This document shows, piece by piece, positions 1 to 10,796 of a stretch of DNA of 64,000 bases. Source of the DNA: Streptomyces sp. SJL17-4 (GTDB lineage Bacteria > Actinomycetota > Actinomycetes > Streptomycetales > Streptomycetaceae); contig NZ_CP104578.1 in the NCBI RefSeq assembly GCF_036826855.1, positions 310,001 to 374,000 of the forward strand, written 5' to 3'. Below the pieces are notes generated by a model. It was not told the origin of the DNA. It did no database searches and saw nothing but the letters and a program-made list of their open reading frames with translations. Every line of letters starts with the position of its first letter. The stretch's first letter is position 1. Position numbers and translations under genes: made by a program.

Positions 1-833
1 CCGGTCTCCTCGACTACGACGTGATCGGCGGCCGCCAGACGTACCTCTACTTCGAGGGCGCGCCCCTCTTCCCGTTCGGCCACGGCCTGTCGTACGCGTC
101 CTTCTCCTACGAAGGCCTCACGACTCGCGTCGAGGACGGGACATTGCATGTGTCCTTCACGGTCGCCAACACCGGCGATGTCATCGCGGACGAGGTTGCC
201 CAGCTCTACACCCGGGCCGTGGAGCCGTCGGTGCCACGGCCGCGCAGGGAACTGGCCGCGCACCGGCGTGTGACGCTCGCGCCCGGGGAGGTCACGGAGA
301 TCGCCTTCCGGGTGCCGATGTCGGCCTTCGCGTTCTGGGACGTCGCGCAGGGACGTCACCGGGTCGCACCGGGCCTCTACGAGATCCTCGTCGGCGCCTC
401 CAGCGAGGACATCCGCCTGGCCCGGACCGTCGGCCTCGACGGCGAGCCGTCCGTCCCCCGGCCGGTCATGGTGGACGGCCTGGACGCGGTGGACTTCGAC
501 GAGCAGAGCGACACGGAGATCGTGGACCGGGCGAAGACATCGGGTGACTCCGTCACCCCTGTGACCGGCCTGAGGGGCGAGCTGGTGTTCCGTGACTGTG
601 ACTTCGGAGAAGGGGCCGCGGGGATCACGGTGGAGGCCGCGGGCGAGGGCACGGTCGAACTCTCGCTGGGTGACGGTCCGGTGCTGGCGGTGCTCACGCT
701 GTCCCCGGTTGCGGCCGGCCCCTATGACTACGCCACGGTGAGCGCCCCCGTCGTCGTTGCGGCCGGTGTGCACGACGTCCGCCTCGGGCTGTGCGGCCCG
801 GTGCGACTCGCGCGCTTCGCCTTCGCCGTCTGA
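1..833 (+). CDS. GH3 glycoside hydrolase, C-terminal part, with CBM6-like tail (5' truncated by window)
   Basis: The gene is open at the window edge; the reading frame runs from base 3. The visible 276 or so residues start in the second GH3 domain, at the segment containing YLYFEG and PFGHGLSY, which is typical just before the C-terminal fibronectin III-like domain. The FnIII-like domain follows (roughly visible residues 25-120). The last ~110 residues resemble a CBM6 beta-sandwich, with a TVSAPV-like segment and a final ARFAF strand. GH3 enzymes hydrolyse beta-glucosides or beta-xylosides; the nucleophile Asp would lie upstream of the window, so substrate cannot be judged. The CBM6-like tail suggests polysaccharide binding, probably xylan or beta-glucan. 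It stops at TGA 831-833. Seen: domain motifs. Inferred: CBM6 identity and substrate. Confidence 0.85.
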   Translation, partial: GLLDYDVIGGRQTYLYFEGAPLFPFGHGLSYASFSYEGLTTRVEDGTLHVSFTVANTGDVIADEVAQLYTRAVEPSVPRPRRELAAHRRVTLAPGEVTEIAFRVPMSAFAFWDVAQGRHRVAPGLYEILVGASSEDIRLARTVGLDGEPSVPRPVMVDGLDAVDFDEQSDTEIVDRAKTSGDSVTPVTGLRGELVFRDCDFGEGAAGITVEAAGEGTVELSLGDGPVLAVLTLSPVAAGPYDYATVSAPVVVAAGVHDVRLGLCGPVRLARFAFAV

Positions 834-1257
834 GGTCCCCATCGGCCCCTGTGCACGGGAGTCGCCGCAGAGGAGTCCGGCACCGGAAGGCTTCGGTTCC
901 GGACTCGGCCTCTCCAGGTCCGCGTTCGACATGGTCGGGCTCCGGCCCGGCCGGTCCGACGCTGCCGGCGCCGTGGCGGCGGGTGGTGCCGGCGGGCCGG
1001 CGCCCGAACCGGTCGCGCTGGGGTCACTGCTCGGCAGCCGGCTCCGGAGCGGCCCCTGGGCGTCCGCCGCGCAGGTCGTGCAACGGACAGGCGTACGGGA
1101 TCCGTACCTGGCGCTCTGCCTCGAACGCGCCCGGTGGAACGGCTCGAAGACGCCCTCGTACGCACCCGGGCTCCGGACGCCGCTCGGGCGTTGGCCTCCG
1201 TGATCAGGAGAGGCTCCTGGCCCGAAGAGTCGGCGGCAACCTCCGCGACGGATCGTC

Positions 1258-1267
1258 GAAGCGCTTC
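1258..1267. promoter_or_regulatory. LacI-family operator GAAGCGCTTC (distal)
   Basis: Perfect 10-bp palindrome GAAGCGCTTC. It lies 121 bp upstream of an identical box at 1379-1388. Paired boxes of this kind are typical LacI/PurR-family sites and would suit DNA looping. Two identical boxes stand upstream of the esterase gene near 15.2 kb, which implies one shared regulator not encoded in this window. Confidence 0.65.
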
Positions 1268-1347
1268 AATCGATCGAGTGACGGTAGTGAGGAACTTCCG
1301 ACGAAGCAAGAAGGCTGCCGCAAGGGAGTCCTCTTTCTTACCAGGCA

Positions 1348-1390
1348 TTGACATCACATCTTAGGTGGTGACAGCGTCGAAGCGCTTCAC
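1348..1390 (+). promoter_or_regulatory. Promoter -35 with proximal LacI-type operator
   Basis: TTGACA at 1348-1353 lies in a segment GGCATTGACATCACA that recurs exactly near 15180. A GAAGCGCTTC box at 1379-1388 sits about 25 bp after the -35, where it would overlap the -10 or start region and repress. It points rightward to the GH1 remnant and the GH31 gene. No convincing -10 hexamer was seen. Confidence 0.6.
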
Positions 1391-1794
1391 CAACCAACCG
1401 ATGACTTTCAGCTCGTGAGGTGTCCCTCCCGTGGGTTCTGCTTCCCAGCCCCCGTTCGGTGGCCGTTCCGCGATCCCGCGATCCCGTGGGACCAGGTGCA
1501 CGGGGTCGCCACAACTGTGCCGGTGGAGAGGTGCGCCTTCCACTGGGACCACCGGCCGACCATCGTCTGCGGCACCGACAGCCTCGGGCGTGAGCGCCCG
1601 TGGTGAATCTGTCGCGCGGTCCGCACGGGGGCACGACGAGGACGCTTGCTCCGAGGCCCCGCACACCGGTCGGCCGACGACGGCCTCTTGCCGGGGCCTG
1701 GGCCGCGAGGGCCCGGCACGGAGCACATCGAGTACCTGCGCCGACACAGCCGCGACCGTGTGGCCGTGCGCCGACCACGCAGGCGGCCGCGGCT

Positions 1795-2405
<611 letters not shown>

Positions 2406-2409
<4 letters not shown>

Positions 2410-4688
2410 AGTTCACCGACGGCTACTGGCTGATGCGTCCCGGAGTGACCGCGGGCTACGCCACCGAGGTCGCGGACGTCCGGGCCGACGAGCACCGGGT
2501 AACCCTCTACGCGCCGGTGAAGCACGTGCGCGGCCGAGGCGGCACGCTCAACAGCGCGCTGCTGACGGTCGAGTGCTGGTCTCCGGCCGAGGGCGTGATC
2601 GGGGTGCGTGCCACCCACCACGCCGGCTCGGTGCGCCGGGGGCCCGAGTTCGCACTGCCCGGCGCGCAACCGGACGTGGGCAAGGTGTACCGGGACGGCG
2701 CGGTTGTCGAGCTCGGTGCGGGTGAGCTGTCACTGCGGGTGGACACCTCCCAGCCGTGGCGCCTGGAGTTCTCCGCCGACGGCCGGGTGCTGACCTCCGT
2801 GGGCGAACGCGGCATCGGCTTCGTCACCGACGCCGCCGACCGTCACCACATGCTGGGCCAACTCGCCCTGGGCGTCGGCGAGCTGGTGTACGGACTCGGC
2901 GAGCGCTTCACCCCGTTCGTCAGGAACGGGCAGTCCGTGGACATCTGGCAGGCGGACGGCGGCACCAGCAGCGAGCAGGCGTACAAGAACGTCCCGTTCC
3001 ACCTGACGAACCGCGGCTACGGCGTCTTCGTGAACCACCCCGGCAAGGTGAGTTACGAGGTCGGTTCCGAGGCGGTCGGCCAGGTCCAGTTCAGCGTCGA
3101 GGACCAGACCCTGGAGTACTTCGTCATCCACGGCCCCACCCCCAAGCAGGTCCTGGAGCGTTACACGGCCCTCACCGGCCGCCCCGCGCTGCCGCCCGCC
3201 TGGGCACTCGGCCTGTGGCTGACCACCTCCTTCACCACCGACTACGACGAGGCCACCGTCAACCGCTTCGTCGACGGCATGGCCGAACGCGGCATCCCGC
3301 TCAGCGTGTTCCACTTCGACTGCTTCTGGATGCGCGCCTACCAGTGGTGCGACTTCGACTGGGACTCCGCCACCTTCCCCGACCCGACCGGCATGCTGAC
3401 CCGCCTCAAGGAACGGGGGCTGCGGATCTCCGCCTGGATCAACCCCTACATCGCGCAGAAGTCGGCCCTGTTCGAGGAGGGCATGCGCGAGGGGCATCTG
3501 GTGCGCCGTCCGGACGGCAGCGTGTGGCAGTGGGACCTGTGGCAGCCCGGCATGGCCCTGGTGGACTTCACCAGCCCGGCCGCCCGCGCCTGGTACACCG
3601 GCAAGCTCCGCAGCCTGCTCGACACGGGCGTGGACTGCTTCAAGACCGACTTCGGTGAGCGCATCCCCACGGACGTCGTCTGGCACGACGGCTCCGACCC
3701 CGAGCGGATGCACAACTATTACACCCACCTCTACAACGAGGCCGTGTTCGAGTTGCTGCGCGAGGTCCGTGGCGAGGGCGAGGCGCTGCTCTTCGCCCGC
3801 TCGGCGACCGCCGGCGGTCAGCAGTATCCCGTCCACTGGGGCGGCGACTGCGAGTCCCACTTCAACGCCATGGCCGAGTCCCTGCGCGGCGGCCTCTCCC
3901 TCGGTCTGTCCGGCTTCGGGTTCTGGAGCCATGACATCGGCGGTTTCGAGGGCACCCCCACCCCCGCGGTCTTCAAGCGCTGGGTGCAGTTCGGCCTGCT
4001 CTCCTCGCACAGCCGGCTGCACGGCAGCAAGTCCTACCGCGTGCCATGGGACTACGGCGACGAAGCCGTCGACGTCACCCGCTCCTTCACCCTCCTCAAG
4101 CACCGCCTCGCCCCCTACCTCCAGCGCGCCGCCCAGCAGGCGCACGCCACGGGCGTCCCGGTGATGCGCGCGATGGTCCTGGAATTCCCCGACGACCCAG
4201 CCGCGGCCACGCTCGACCGGCAGTACCTGCTCGGCGACGACCTCCTCGTCGCCCCGGTCTTCACCGACGACGGCACGGTCGACTACTACGTGCCCGAGGG
4301 GACGTGGACCAACGTCCTGACAGGCGTCCAGATCACCGGCCCCCGATGGGTGCGCGAGCAGCACGGCTTCCACACCCTGCCGCTGCTCGCCCGCCCGGAT
4401 TCCGTCATCCCGCTCGCCGCGGACGACCAACATCCCGTCTCCGCCTGGGCGGACGGCGTCGAACTACGGGTCCACGCCTTCGCCGACGGGGCGGAGCGCA
4501 CCGTCGTGATCCCGCGCACCGACGGCCCCGGCGAGACCGCCCGCTTCCACCTGCGCCGCCAGGGCGACCGCCTCCACGTGACCACCGACAGCCCGCACCC
4601 CTGGCAGCTGCGGATCGGCAGCCCGAACGCGACGTTGCACACCCGGCCGGCCGGCACCTCGGAGGCCGACCTGCCGTACCCGGCCTGA
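2406..4688 (+). CDS. yicI: Alpha-xylosidase, GH31 (YicI type)
   Basis: A 760-residue cytoplasmic enzyme with no signal peptide. YicI-type GH31 enzymes release alpha-linked xylose from xyloglucan oligosaccharides such as isoprimeverose. The nucleophile segment KTDFGERIPTD (Asp415) and the acid/base segment HWGGDC (Asp481) align with Asp416 and Asp482 of E. coli YicI, and FWSHDIGGFE and SSHSRLHGSKSYR are also present. Length matches the family (about 770). ATG 2406 follows GGAGGAAACC and overlaps the stop of the GH1 remnant. The start of the gene lies under the LacI-box promoter at 1348-1390 and it ends at a strong hairpin. Xylosidase rather than glucosidase specificity is inferred from the close match to YicI motifs. 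Confidence 0.92.
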
Positions 4689-4757
4689 ACCCGGCAGTCG
4701 GAGTGAGGTCCCTGCGGGGCCCCGCCCTGGGCGCGGTTCCTCGCCGACGCCGGAGCC

Positions 4758-4798
4758 CTCCCGGGATCCGAGCCCTGACGGGCTTCGGATCCCGGGAG
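4758..4798. terminator. Bidirectional hairpin between convergent genes
   Basis: Inverted repeat with an 18-base left arm (4758-4775) and a 19-base right arm (4780-4798), one bulged base and a 4-base loop. It sits between the ends of the convergent GH31 and SGNH genes. Confidence 0.75.
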
Positions 4799-4804
4799 CG
4801 GCGG

Positions 4805-5929
4805 TCATCCGGCGGACAGGGTGGTCCACTTCTGGTTGGAGCCGCTGTGGCAGTCCCAGAGCTGGAGCTGTGTGCCGTCGGTGGTGGAGGAGCCCGGGAC
4901 GTCGAGGCAGCGGCCGGAGGCGGGGTTGCGGTAACCGCCGTTGTAGGGCTGCCAGACCTGGTTGGCGCCGCCGTGGCAGGCCCAGAGCTGCACCTTGGTG
5001 CCGTTGGCCGTACCCCAGCCGGCGGCGTCGACGCACTTGCCCAGGGAGCGCAGGGTGCCGTCGGTGTAGGCGGACCAGTACTGGTTGGCGCCGCCGCCGC
5101 AGCTCCACGTCTGGACGGCGGTCCCGTCGGCGGTGCCGGCGCCGCTGACGTCCAGGCACTTGCCGGTGATGCCGGACTGTACGCGTGCGGGGGCGGGGGC
5201 GGGGTTCCTCAGCCACCCGGCGCTGTCCGCGGCCTGGACGCCGCGGTGGAAGGCGTCGGCCATCTTCCGGTAGCCCGCGTCGTCGGGGTGCAGGGCGTCG
5301 GCCAGGTCGGCCGTGGTCAGGCCGCTCATGTCCACGTACGCGACGCGCTTGCCCGCGGCCTGTGCCTCGCTCACGATGCCGGGAACGGCCCGGTTGTAGG
5401 CGGCACGGTACTGCTCCTCGGATCCGCTGGTGGACACGACCAGGGAGGCGACGAGGACGGTGGCGTCGGGGGCGGCGGCGGTGATCCGCCCGACCAGGGA
5501 CTTCAGCCGGGCGGTGGCGGTGGAGACCTGGTGGGACCGGTTCAGGTCGTTGGTGCCGATGTGCAGCGTCACGACGTTGGGCCGGTAGCGGGTCAGCGAG
5601 GCGTCGGCGAGCGCGGCGATCTGCTCGATCAGGTATCCGGAGTGGCCTTCGTTGTCGGGGTCGGACATCGAACCGGCCCGCCCCGTGCCCACGAAGTCCA
5701 GCGGATGGCCGTCCGCCGCGAGCCTGTCCCACAGCGGGCCCCGGTAGCCGTTGCCCGTGCTGCTTCCCACGCCCCAGGTGATCGAGTCGCCCAACGGCAT
5801 GACGCGTAGGGGCGTGTCGGAGGCGGCGGAGGCCGCACCGGCCGGGGTCGCCCCTGCCGCCGTCACCCCGGTCAGCCCGAGCGCGGCGGCGACAAGCGTG
5901 ATCAATGGGCGCATCCAGGACTTGCTCAT
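4805..5929 (-). CDS. Secreted SGNH/GDSL esterase with CBM13 lectin domain
   Basis: A 374-residue protein with a signal peptide (Arg then hydrophobic stretch, cleavage near A-T-P-A-G-A). SGNH hydrolase blocks are clear: GDSITWG (Ser nucleophile), GTNDLN, and HPDDAGY near residue 210 supplying the Asp/His pair. The last ~130 residues are a ricin B-type beta-trefoil (CBM13) with repeated GKCLDV/QxW motifs. Likely role: removing acetyl or feruloyl esters from hemicellulose at the wall, anchored to xylan or galactan by the lectin. ATG 5929 follows an AAAGGAAA ribosome site. It begins 18 bp after the GH27 gene ends, so both are one transcript. The exact ester cannot be told. Confidence 0.88.
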   Translation of the reverse strand: MSKSWMRPLITLVAAALGLTGVTAAGATPAGAASAASDTPLRVMPLGDSITWGVGSSTGNGYRGPLWDRLAADGHPLDFVGTGRAGSMSDPDNEGHSGYLIEQIAALADASLTRYRPNVVTLHIGTNDLNRSHQVSTATARLKSLVGRITAAAPDATVLVASLVVSTSGSEEQYRAAYNRAVPGIVSEAQAAGKRVAYVDMSGLTTADLADALHPDDAGYRKMADAFHRGVQAADSAGWLRNPAPAPARVQSGITGKCLDVSGAGTADGTAVQTWSCGGGANQYWSAYTDGTLRSLGKCVDAAGWGTANGTKVQLWACHGGANQVWQPYNGGYRNPASGRCLDVPGSSTTDGTQLQLWDCHSGSNQKWTTLSAG

Positions 5930-5947
5930 GCAATTTCCTTTCTCGCG

Positions 5948-7600
5948 TTACGGGAGCGTGGTCCACTTCTGGTTGTTCTGGCCGTTGCAGGTCCACAGGA
6001 CGACGGGGGTCCCGTTGACGGTGCCGGCCCCGTTCGCGTCGAGGCACAGACCGGCGTGGACGTTGCGCACCGACCCGTCGGCCTGCCTGGTCCACTTCTG
6101 GTTGTCCTGACCGTTGCAGGGCCAGATGACGACCGGTGTGCCGTTGGTGGTGCCCTGGCCGGAGGCGTCCAGGCACTTGTCGCCGTAGACGCGGATCTCG
6201 CCACCGGCCCACATGGTCCAGAGCTGGTTGGCGGCGGTGTGGCAGTCCCAGATCAGCGCCTTCGTCCCGGCCGCCGTGGCGGCGCGGTCCACGTCCAGGC
6301 AGCGGCCGGACCCGGTACCGCGCAGACGTGCGGTGGTGGCGCCCAGCGGGCTGCCTCCGGTCACCTTGAACACGGCGACACCGTGCGCGGGCACGCTCGC
6401 GGAGATCTGGCCGGTGGTGCTCGACGTACCGCCGGTCCACAGGTCGGTGAGGGCGAACGACTGCCCGGCGAGGCCGACCTGCGCGGCCGTGGCGGTGATG
6501 GTCGTGGGGCTTCCTCCCCTGTTGAGCAGGCCCACGGCGACGGAGCCGTCGGCCAGGGGCTTGGCGAACACCTCGGTGCTGCCGTCGTCGCGGACCCGGC
6601 GTCCGCCCGCGCCCAGCGGGTCCTGGTTCACCGCCACCAGGCGGGGGTTGCGCAGGATGGCGCTCACGTCGGCGGACATGGTGCGGATGTCGTTGCCGGC
6701 CATGAGCGGAGCGCCCAGCAGCGCCCACAGGGAGAAGTGGGTGCGGGACTCGGTCAGGGACAGCCCGGGGCGGCCGACGACCAGCATGTCGGGGTCGTTC
6801 CAGTGCCCCGGACCCGACTGCGCGGCCAGTGGTGCGGTGATGTCCAGGACGTTGCCGACGCCCATCGGGTAGCTGTTGGTGTTGGTGTTCTGCCAGATGT
6901 CGAGCAGATCCTCGGTCGTCCGCCACAGGTCGGCGACCTCACCCCAGTCGTAGGTGGCGCCGGTGGGGGCGTGGAAGCTGTTGGGGTTGATGCTGTAGAC
7001 GATCGGGCGGCCGGTGGCGCGCAGGGCGTCGCGCATGATCGTGAACCGTTCGATCTGTTCGCCCAGGGTGCCGCTGCCGGAGCACCAGTCGTACTTGAGG
7101 TAGTCGACGCCCCAGGAGGCGAAGGCGGCGGCGTCGTGGGCCTCGTGGCCCTTGCTGCCCGTCGAGCCGGGGTAGGTGCCCACGCCCTGGGCGCACGTTT
7201 TCTCGTTGGGGGCCTGGTAGATGCCGAACTTCAGGCCCTTGCCGTGGATGTAGTCCCCGAGCGCCTTCATGCCGCTGGGGAACGTGGTCGGATTGGCCCG
7301 GAGGTTGCCCGCCGCGTCGCGCTGCGGGTCGAACCAGCAGTCGTCGACGACGACGTACTGGTAACCCGCGTCCTTCATGCCCGAGGACACCATCGTGTCG
7401 GCGGCCTGACGGACCTGAGCCTCGGTGATCCCGCATCCGAAGCTGTTCCAGCTGTTCCAGCCCATCGGCGGGGTGAGCGCCGGGCTGCCCGGCGCGGCCT
7501 CGGCGCCCGTGTGGACGGTGGCGGTGGCGGTGACGCAGGCGGCGAGCGTCAGCGTGGCGGCCGCGAGGAGGCGCGGTAATCGTCGGTACAGGGGGACCAT
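5948..7600 (-). CDS. Secreted GH27 alpha-galactosidase/beta-L-arabinopyranosidase with CBM13
   Basis: A 550-residue secreted enzyme. After a signal peptide (about 1-36) the GH27 barrel opens with PPMGWNSWNSFGC. The nucleophile lies in YLKYDWC (Asp171), the acid/base Asp is probably in NVLDITAP (Asp253), and GHWNDPDM follows. A beta-sandwich C-domain leads to a CBM13 trefoil (about 405-550). Family GH27 includes alpha-galactosidases and beta-L-arabinopyranosidases; the arabinan-related neighbours make the latter possible. I chose ATG 7600 rather than an in-frame start 63 bases upstream because AAGGAAG precedes it and the signal peptide then starts correctly. It is the middle gene of the GH62-GH27-SGNH operon. 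Confidence 0.9.
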   Translation of the reverse strand: MVPLYRRLPRLLAAATLTLAACVTATATVHTGAEAAPGSPALTPPMGWNSWNSFGCGITEAQVRQAADTMVSSGMKDAGYQYVVVDDCWFDPQRDAAGNLRANPTTFPSGMKALGDYIHGKGLKFGIYQAPNEKTCAQGVGTYPGSTGSKGHEAHDAAAFASWGVDYLKYDWCSGSGTLGEQIERFTIMRDALRATGRPIVYSINPNSFHAPTGATYDWGEVADLWRTTEDLLDIWQNTNTNSYPMGVGNVLDITAPLAAQSGPGHWNDPDMLVVGRPGLSLTESRTHFSLWALLGAPLMAGNDIRTMSADVSAILRNPRLVAVNQDPLGAGGRRVRDDGSTEVFAKPLADGSVAVGLLNRGGSPTTITATAAQVGLAGQSFALTDLWTGGTSSTTGQISASVPAHGVAVFKVTGGSPLGATTARLRGTGSGRCLDVDRAATAAGTKALIWDCHTAANQLWTMWAGGEIRVYGDKCLDASGQGTTNGTPVVIWPCNGQDNQKWTRQADGSVRNVHAGLCLDANGAGTVNGTPVVLWTCNGQNNQKWTTLP

Positions 7601-7690
7601 GGGGTTCTTCCTTCCTGGCCCGCACGGCGTGGGCCGCCGTGCGGGCCTGATCGTCGGGGTCATGAGCTGGTGCTCGGGTGCCCGCGGGGT

Positions 7691-9127
<1,437 letters not shown>

Positions 9128-9330
9128 TCACATCCTTGAGTAAGCGGTTCGAGCGCCCCGGCCCGGAACCGGGCCCCTTCACGGGCGCGGTGGCATGAGG
9201 TTCCCGGTCTCCGGCGCCGCCGGACGAAGCCGTACCGCGTTTCTGGGGCTCGTCTCACCGCTGTCGGTGAAACATGCTTCCTCCGGGCCCGAACGGTCCG
9301 CGTGGTCGACCGCTGCAACGAGGACCCGAT

Positions 9331-9348
9331 TGTTCGAAATAACGAACA
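9331..9348. promoter_or_regulatory. Palindromic operator TGTTCG-N6-CGAACA (copy 1)
   Basis: Perfect 6-bp half-sites spaced by AAATAA. The same palindrome recurs at 9874-9891. The layout resembles IclR-family sites, but the regulator is not in the window. It sits about 210 bp upstream of the leftward GH62 operon start. Confidence 0.6.
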
Positions 9349-9468
9349 GCGTGCGAGACTTCGCGCACAAGATAGATTCGACCCTAGGCTCCGTCAACGT
9401 TTCCGACGCGTTCCGTTCCGACGCATGACGCCCGCCCGGATAACGAAATTGCCGGGCCGTCACAGAAG

Positions 9469-9497
9469 TTGACCTCCCTATGGGATGCCGTTTACGT
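9469..9497 (+). promoter_or_regulatory. Promoter-like TTGACC-N17-TTACGT (copy 1)
   Basis: A good -35 hexamer with 17-bp spacing to a weak -10. It reads into a 300-bp stretch without a gene and is probably orphaned. Confidence 0.45.
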
Positions 9498-9873
9498 TCA
9501 GCGTCGACCGTGTCGCACCATTCGGCCTGTTCGGTATATCGGATATTCGAGGTACGGGGACCACCCCAGCCCTGGGCGAGGTGGGCCGGAACCTGGAAGC
9601 ACTCGTTGTCGATCCGGAGTGGTACGCACGAAGTCGGGCGTGTCCCGCTCGAACTCTTCCGGACGGTTCTTTCGCCGTTTCGCCTGGGATCACTTCCCCT
9701 GGATGGGGAGAATTCCAGCCGCCAGGTGTCGGATTTTCTGGGGTCACTCCAGGCCGAAGGGGCGGGTGGACGCTTGACGCATCCGTCACCGGCTCACCCA
9801 GCGTCCAGAGAGCCGACGAATTCAGGCCGCCGCCGCGCGCCGCTGGGCCGATCGCCGCGACGAGCGATGCGCT

Positions 9874-9891
9874 TGTTCGGCATAACGAACA
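9874..9891. promoter_or_regulatory. Palindromic operator TGTTCG-N6-CGAACA (copy 2)
   Basis: Same half-sites as copy 1, spacer GCATAA. It precedes the promoter that reads toward the GH127 gene through a remnant leader. Confidence 0.6.
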
Positions 9892-10010
9892 GTGAGCGGG
9901 CTTCGAGCAGAAGATAGGTTTGGTCCGTGGTTCCGTCAATGTTCCCGACGAGTGCCGTTCGGCGCATTTCGCGCCGCCCGGATACCGAAGACCCCGCACC
10001 GTCACACACG

Positions 10011-10051
10011 TTGACTTCCGTACGGGAAACCCTTTACGTTCGGTGCCGAAC
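10011..10051 (+). promoter_or_regulatory. Promoter TTGACT-N17-TTACGT with overlapping palindrome
   Basis: The -35 is 10011-10016 and the -10 is 10034-10039. The palindrome GTTCGGTGCCGAAC (10038-10051) would overlap the transcription start. It is the best candidate promoter for the small frame at 10136 and, by read-through, GH127 at 10797. Confidence 0.5.
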
Positions 10052-10135
10052 CCGTCCGGCAGTTCGACCCGCGTTCGGAATATCGGTCATTCGCGGTGCG
10101 AGAGCGGCCTCGCCCCCGGAAGGAACCCACCCCCC

Positions 10136-10351
10136 ATGCCCCGAACCGCGCGCTTTACAGGCGCGGCGGACTTCGACGCCCTCGAGATCCAGGCGGTGTT
10201 TCTCGTGGGAAAACCGCCCGTCCACGCAATGCATTCTGAAAAAGAACGGTTCTTGGACATCGCCGGACCGCGGCTCGGCCGACTCGCCGCGGTCGGCGCC
10301 GAAACGCTCGCGCTGCCGGGCCTGCTGCCCCTAGCAGGGTGGCGGCCGTAG
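10136..10351 (+). CDS. Small 71-residue frame, possible remnant N-terminus
   Basis: ATG 10136 follows GGAAGGAA with a 10-base gap and lies about 95 bp after a plausible promoter. The product matches nothing I recognise, and it runs directly into a frameshifted CBM13 remnant. It may be what is left of the 5' end of a longer secreted hydrolase, or a chance frame behind an old ribosome site. Confidence 0.3.
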   Translation: MPRTARFTGAADFDALEIQAVFLVGKPPVHAMHSEKERFLDIAGPRLGRLAAVGAETLALPGLLPLAGWRP

Positions 10352-10718
10352 GTCCGGCCGGCAGCACGTTCGGGTGCTCGCCCGGCATGGCCGTGTGCAG
10401 TGCACCATCGCGCCCACCAGGGTCTACACGTGCGTCAGCGTGCGCAGCGGCAAGGTCGCCGACGTCTACCGTGCGTCGAACGCGGACGGCACCGCCGTCA
10501 TCCAGTGGCTCGTCACCGCGCGTCGAACCAGCGGTGGGCCTTCCCGTCCCCGGGGACGGCCATCACGCCATCGCCTGTGTCCGCAGCGGCGAGGCGCTCG
10601 ACGTGGTGGGGCCCTCGGCGGAGGACAGCGCGGCGGTCGTGCGGATGACCGCCGACGGCCGTACCGCGACGTCGGCAGTTCCGACCAGCGATGGACCTTC
10701 CATCGCGTCACCGGCTAG
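10352..10718 (+). pseudogene. Frameshifted CBM13/ricin-type lectin remnant
   Basis: Ricin-type repeat signatures appear in three frames in order: frame 3 carries VRSGKVADVYRAS and GTAVIQW, frame 2 carries NQRWAF, frame 1 carries VRSGEALDVVGPS and SAAVVRMT, and frame 3 returns with SDQRWTFHRVTG before a stop. Each piece aligns with one lectin repeat (SGKxLDV ... AxVxQW ... NQxW), so at least three frameshifts broke one domain. It lies 78 bp upstream of the GH127 gene. Confidence 0.7.
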
Positions 10719-10796
10719 GGAGCTGAGGGTGGAGGCGGAAGCCTCGTCGGGTGTCAGCGACCGAGCAATCGCTCTCTCGTCATCGAAAGGTGCAAG

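Larger units (their letters stand above)
834..1794. other. Non-coding stretch between GH3 gene and decayed GH1 gene
   Basis: About 960 bases with no frame that looks like a conserved protein. Short frames are Arg/Pro-rich in all phases, as expected for chance frames in high-GC DNA. The supportable content is regulatory: two LacI-type boxes and a -35 hexamer, listed separately. The 3' part (about 1415-1795) may be degenerate N-terminal sequence of the GH1 pseudogene, but no GH1 motif could be recognised there. Confidence 0.5.
9310..9552 (+). repeat. Duplicated promoter-like block, copy 1
   Basis: Diverged direct repeat with 9855-10096, offset about 543 bp. Conserved landmarks in order are the palindrome TGTTCG-N6-CGAACA (9331-9348), a CTCCGTCAACG-like segment, a GCCCGGATA segment, TTGACC-N17-TTACGT (9469-9497), and GTTCGGTATATCGG...ATTCG (9529-9549). 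No gene is recognisable between this copy and copy 2. Confidence 0.7.
9855..10096 (+). repeat. Duplicated promoter-like block, copy 2
   Basis: Second copy of the block at 9310-9552, with the same order of palindrome (9874-9891), TTGACT-N17-TTACGT (10011-10039) and GTTCGGAATATCGG...ATTCG (10073-10093). The final 25-bp segment is identical at 20 positions. A perfect GTTCGG-TG-CCGAAC palindrome lies at 10038-10051 and is degenerate in copy 1. Confidence 0.7.

Noticed and set aside
2730..4433. Long leftward frame antisense to the GH31 gene
   Set aside because: Val/Gly/Glu-rich mirror of a conserved gene in high-GC DNA; no motifs and no ribosome site.
9128..9142. GTAAGCGGTTCGAG upstream of the GH62 gene as a LacI-type box
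   Set aside because: The dyad is broken at the centre (GCGG in place of GCGC); too weak to call.
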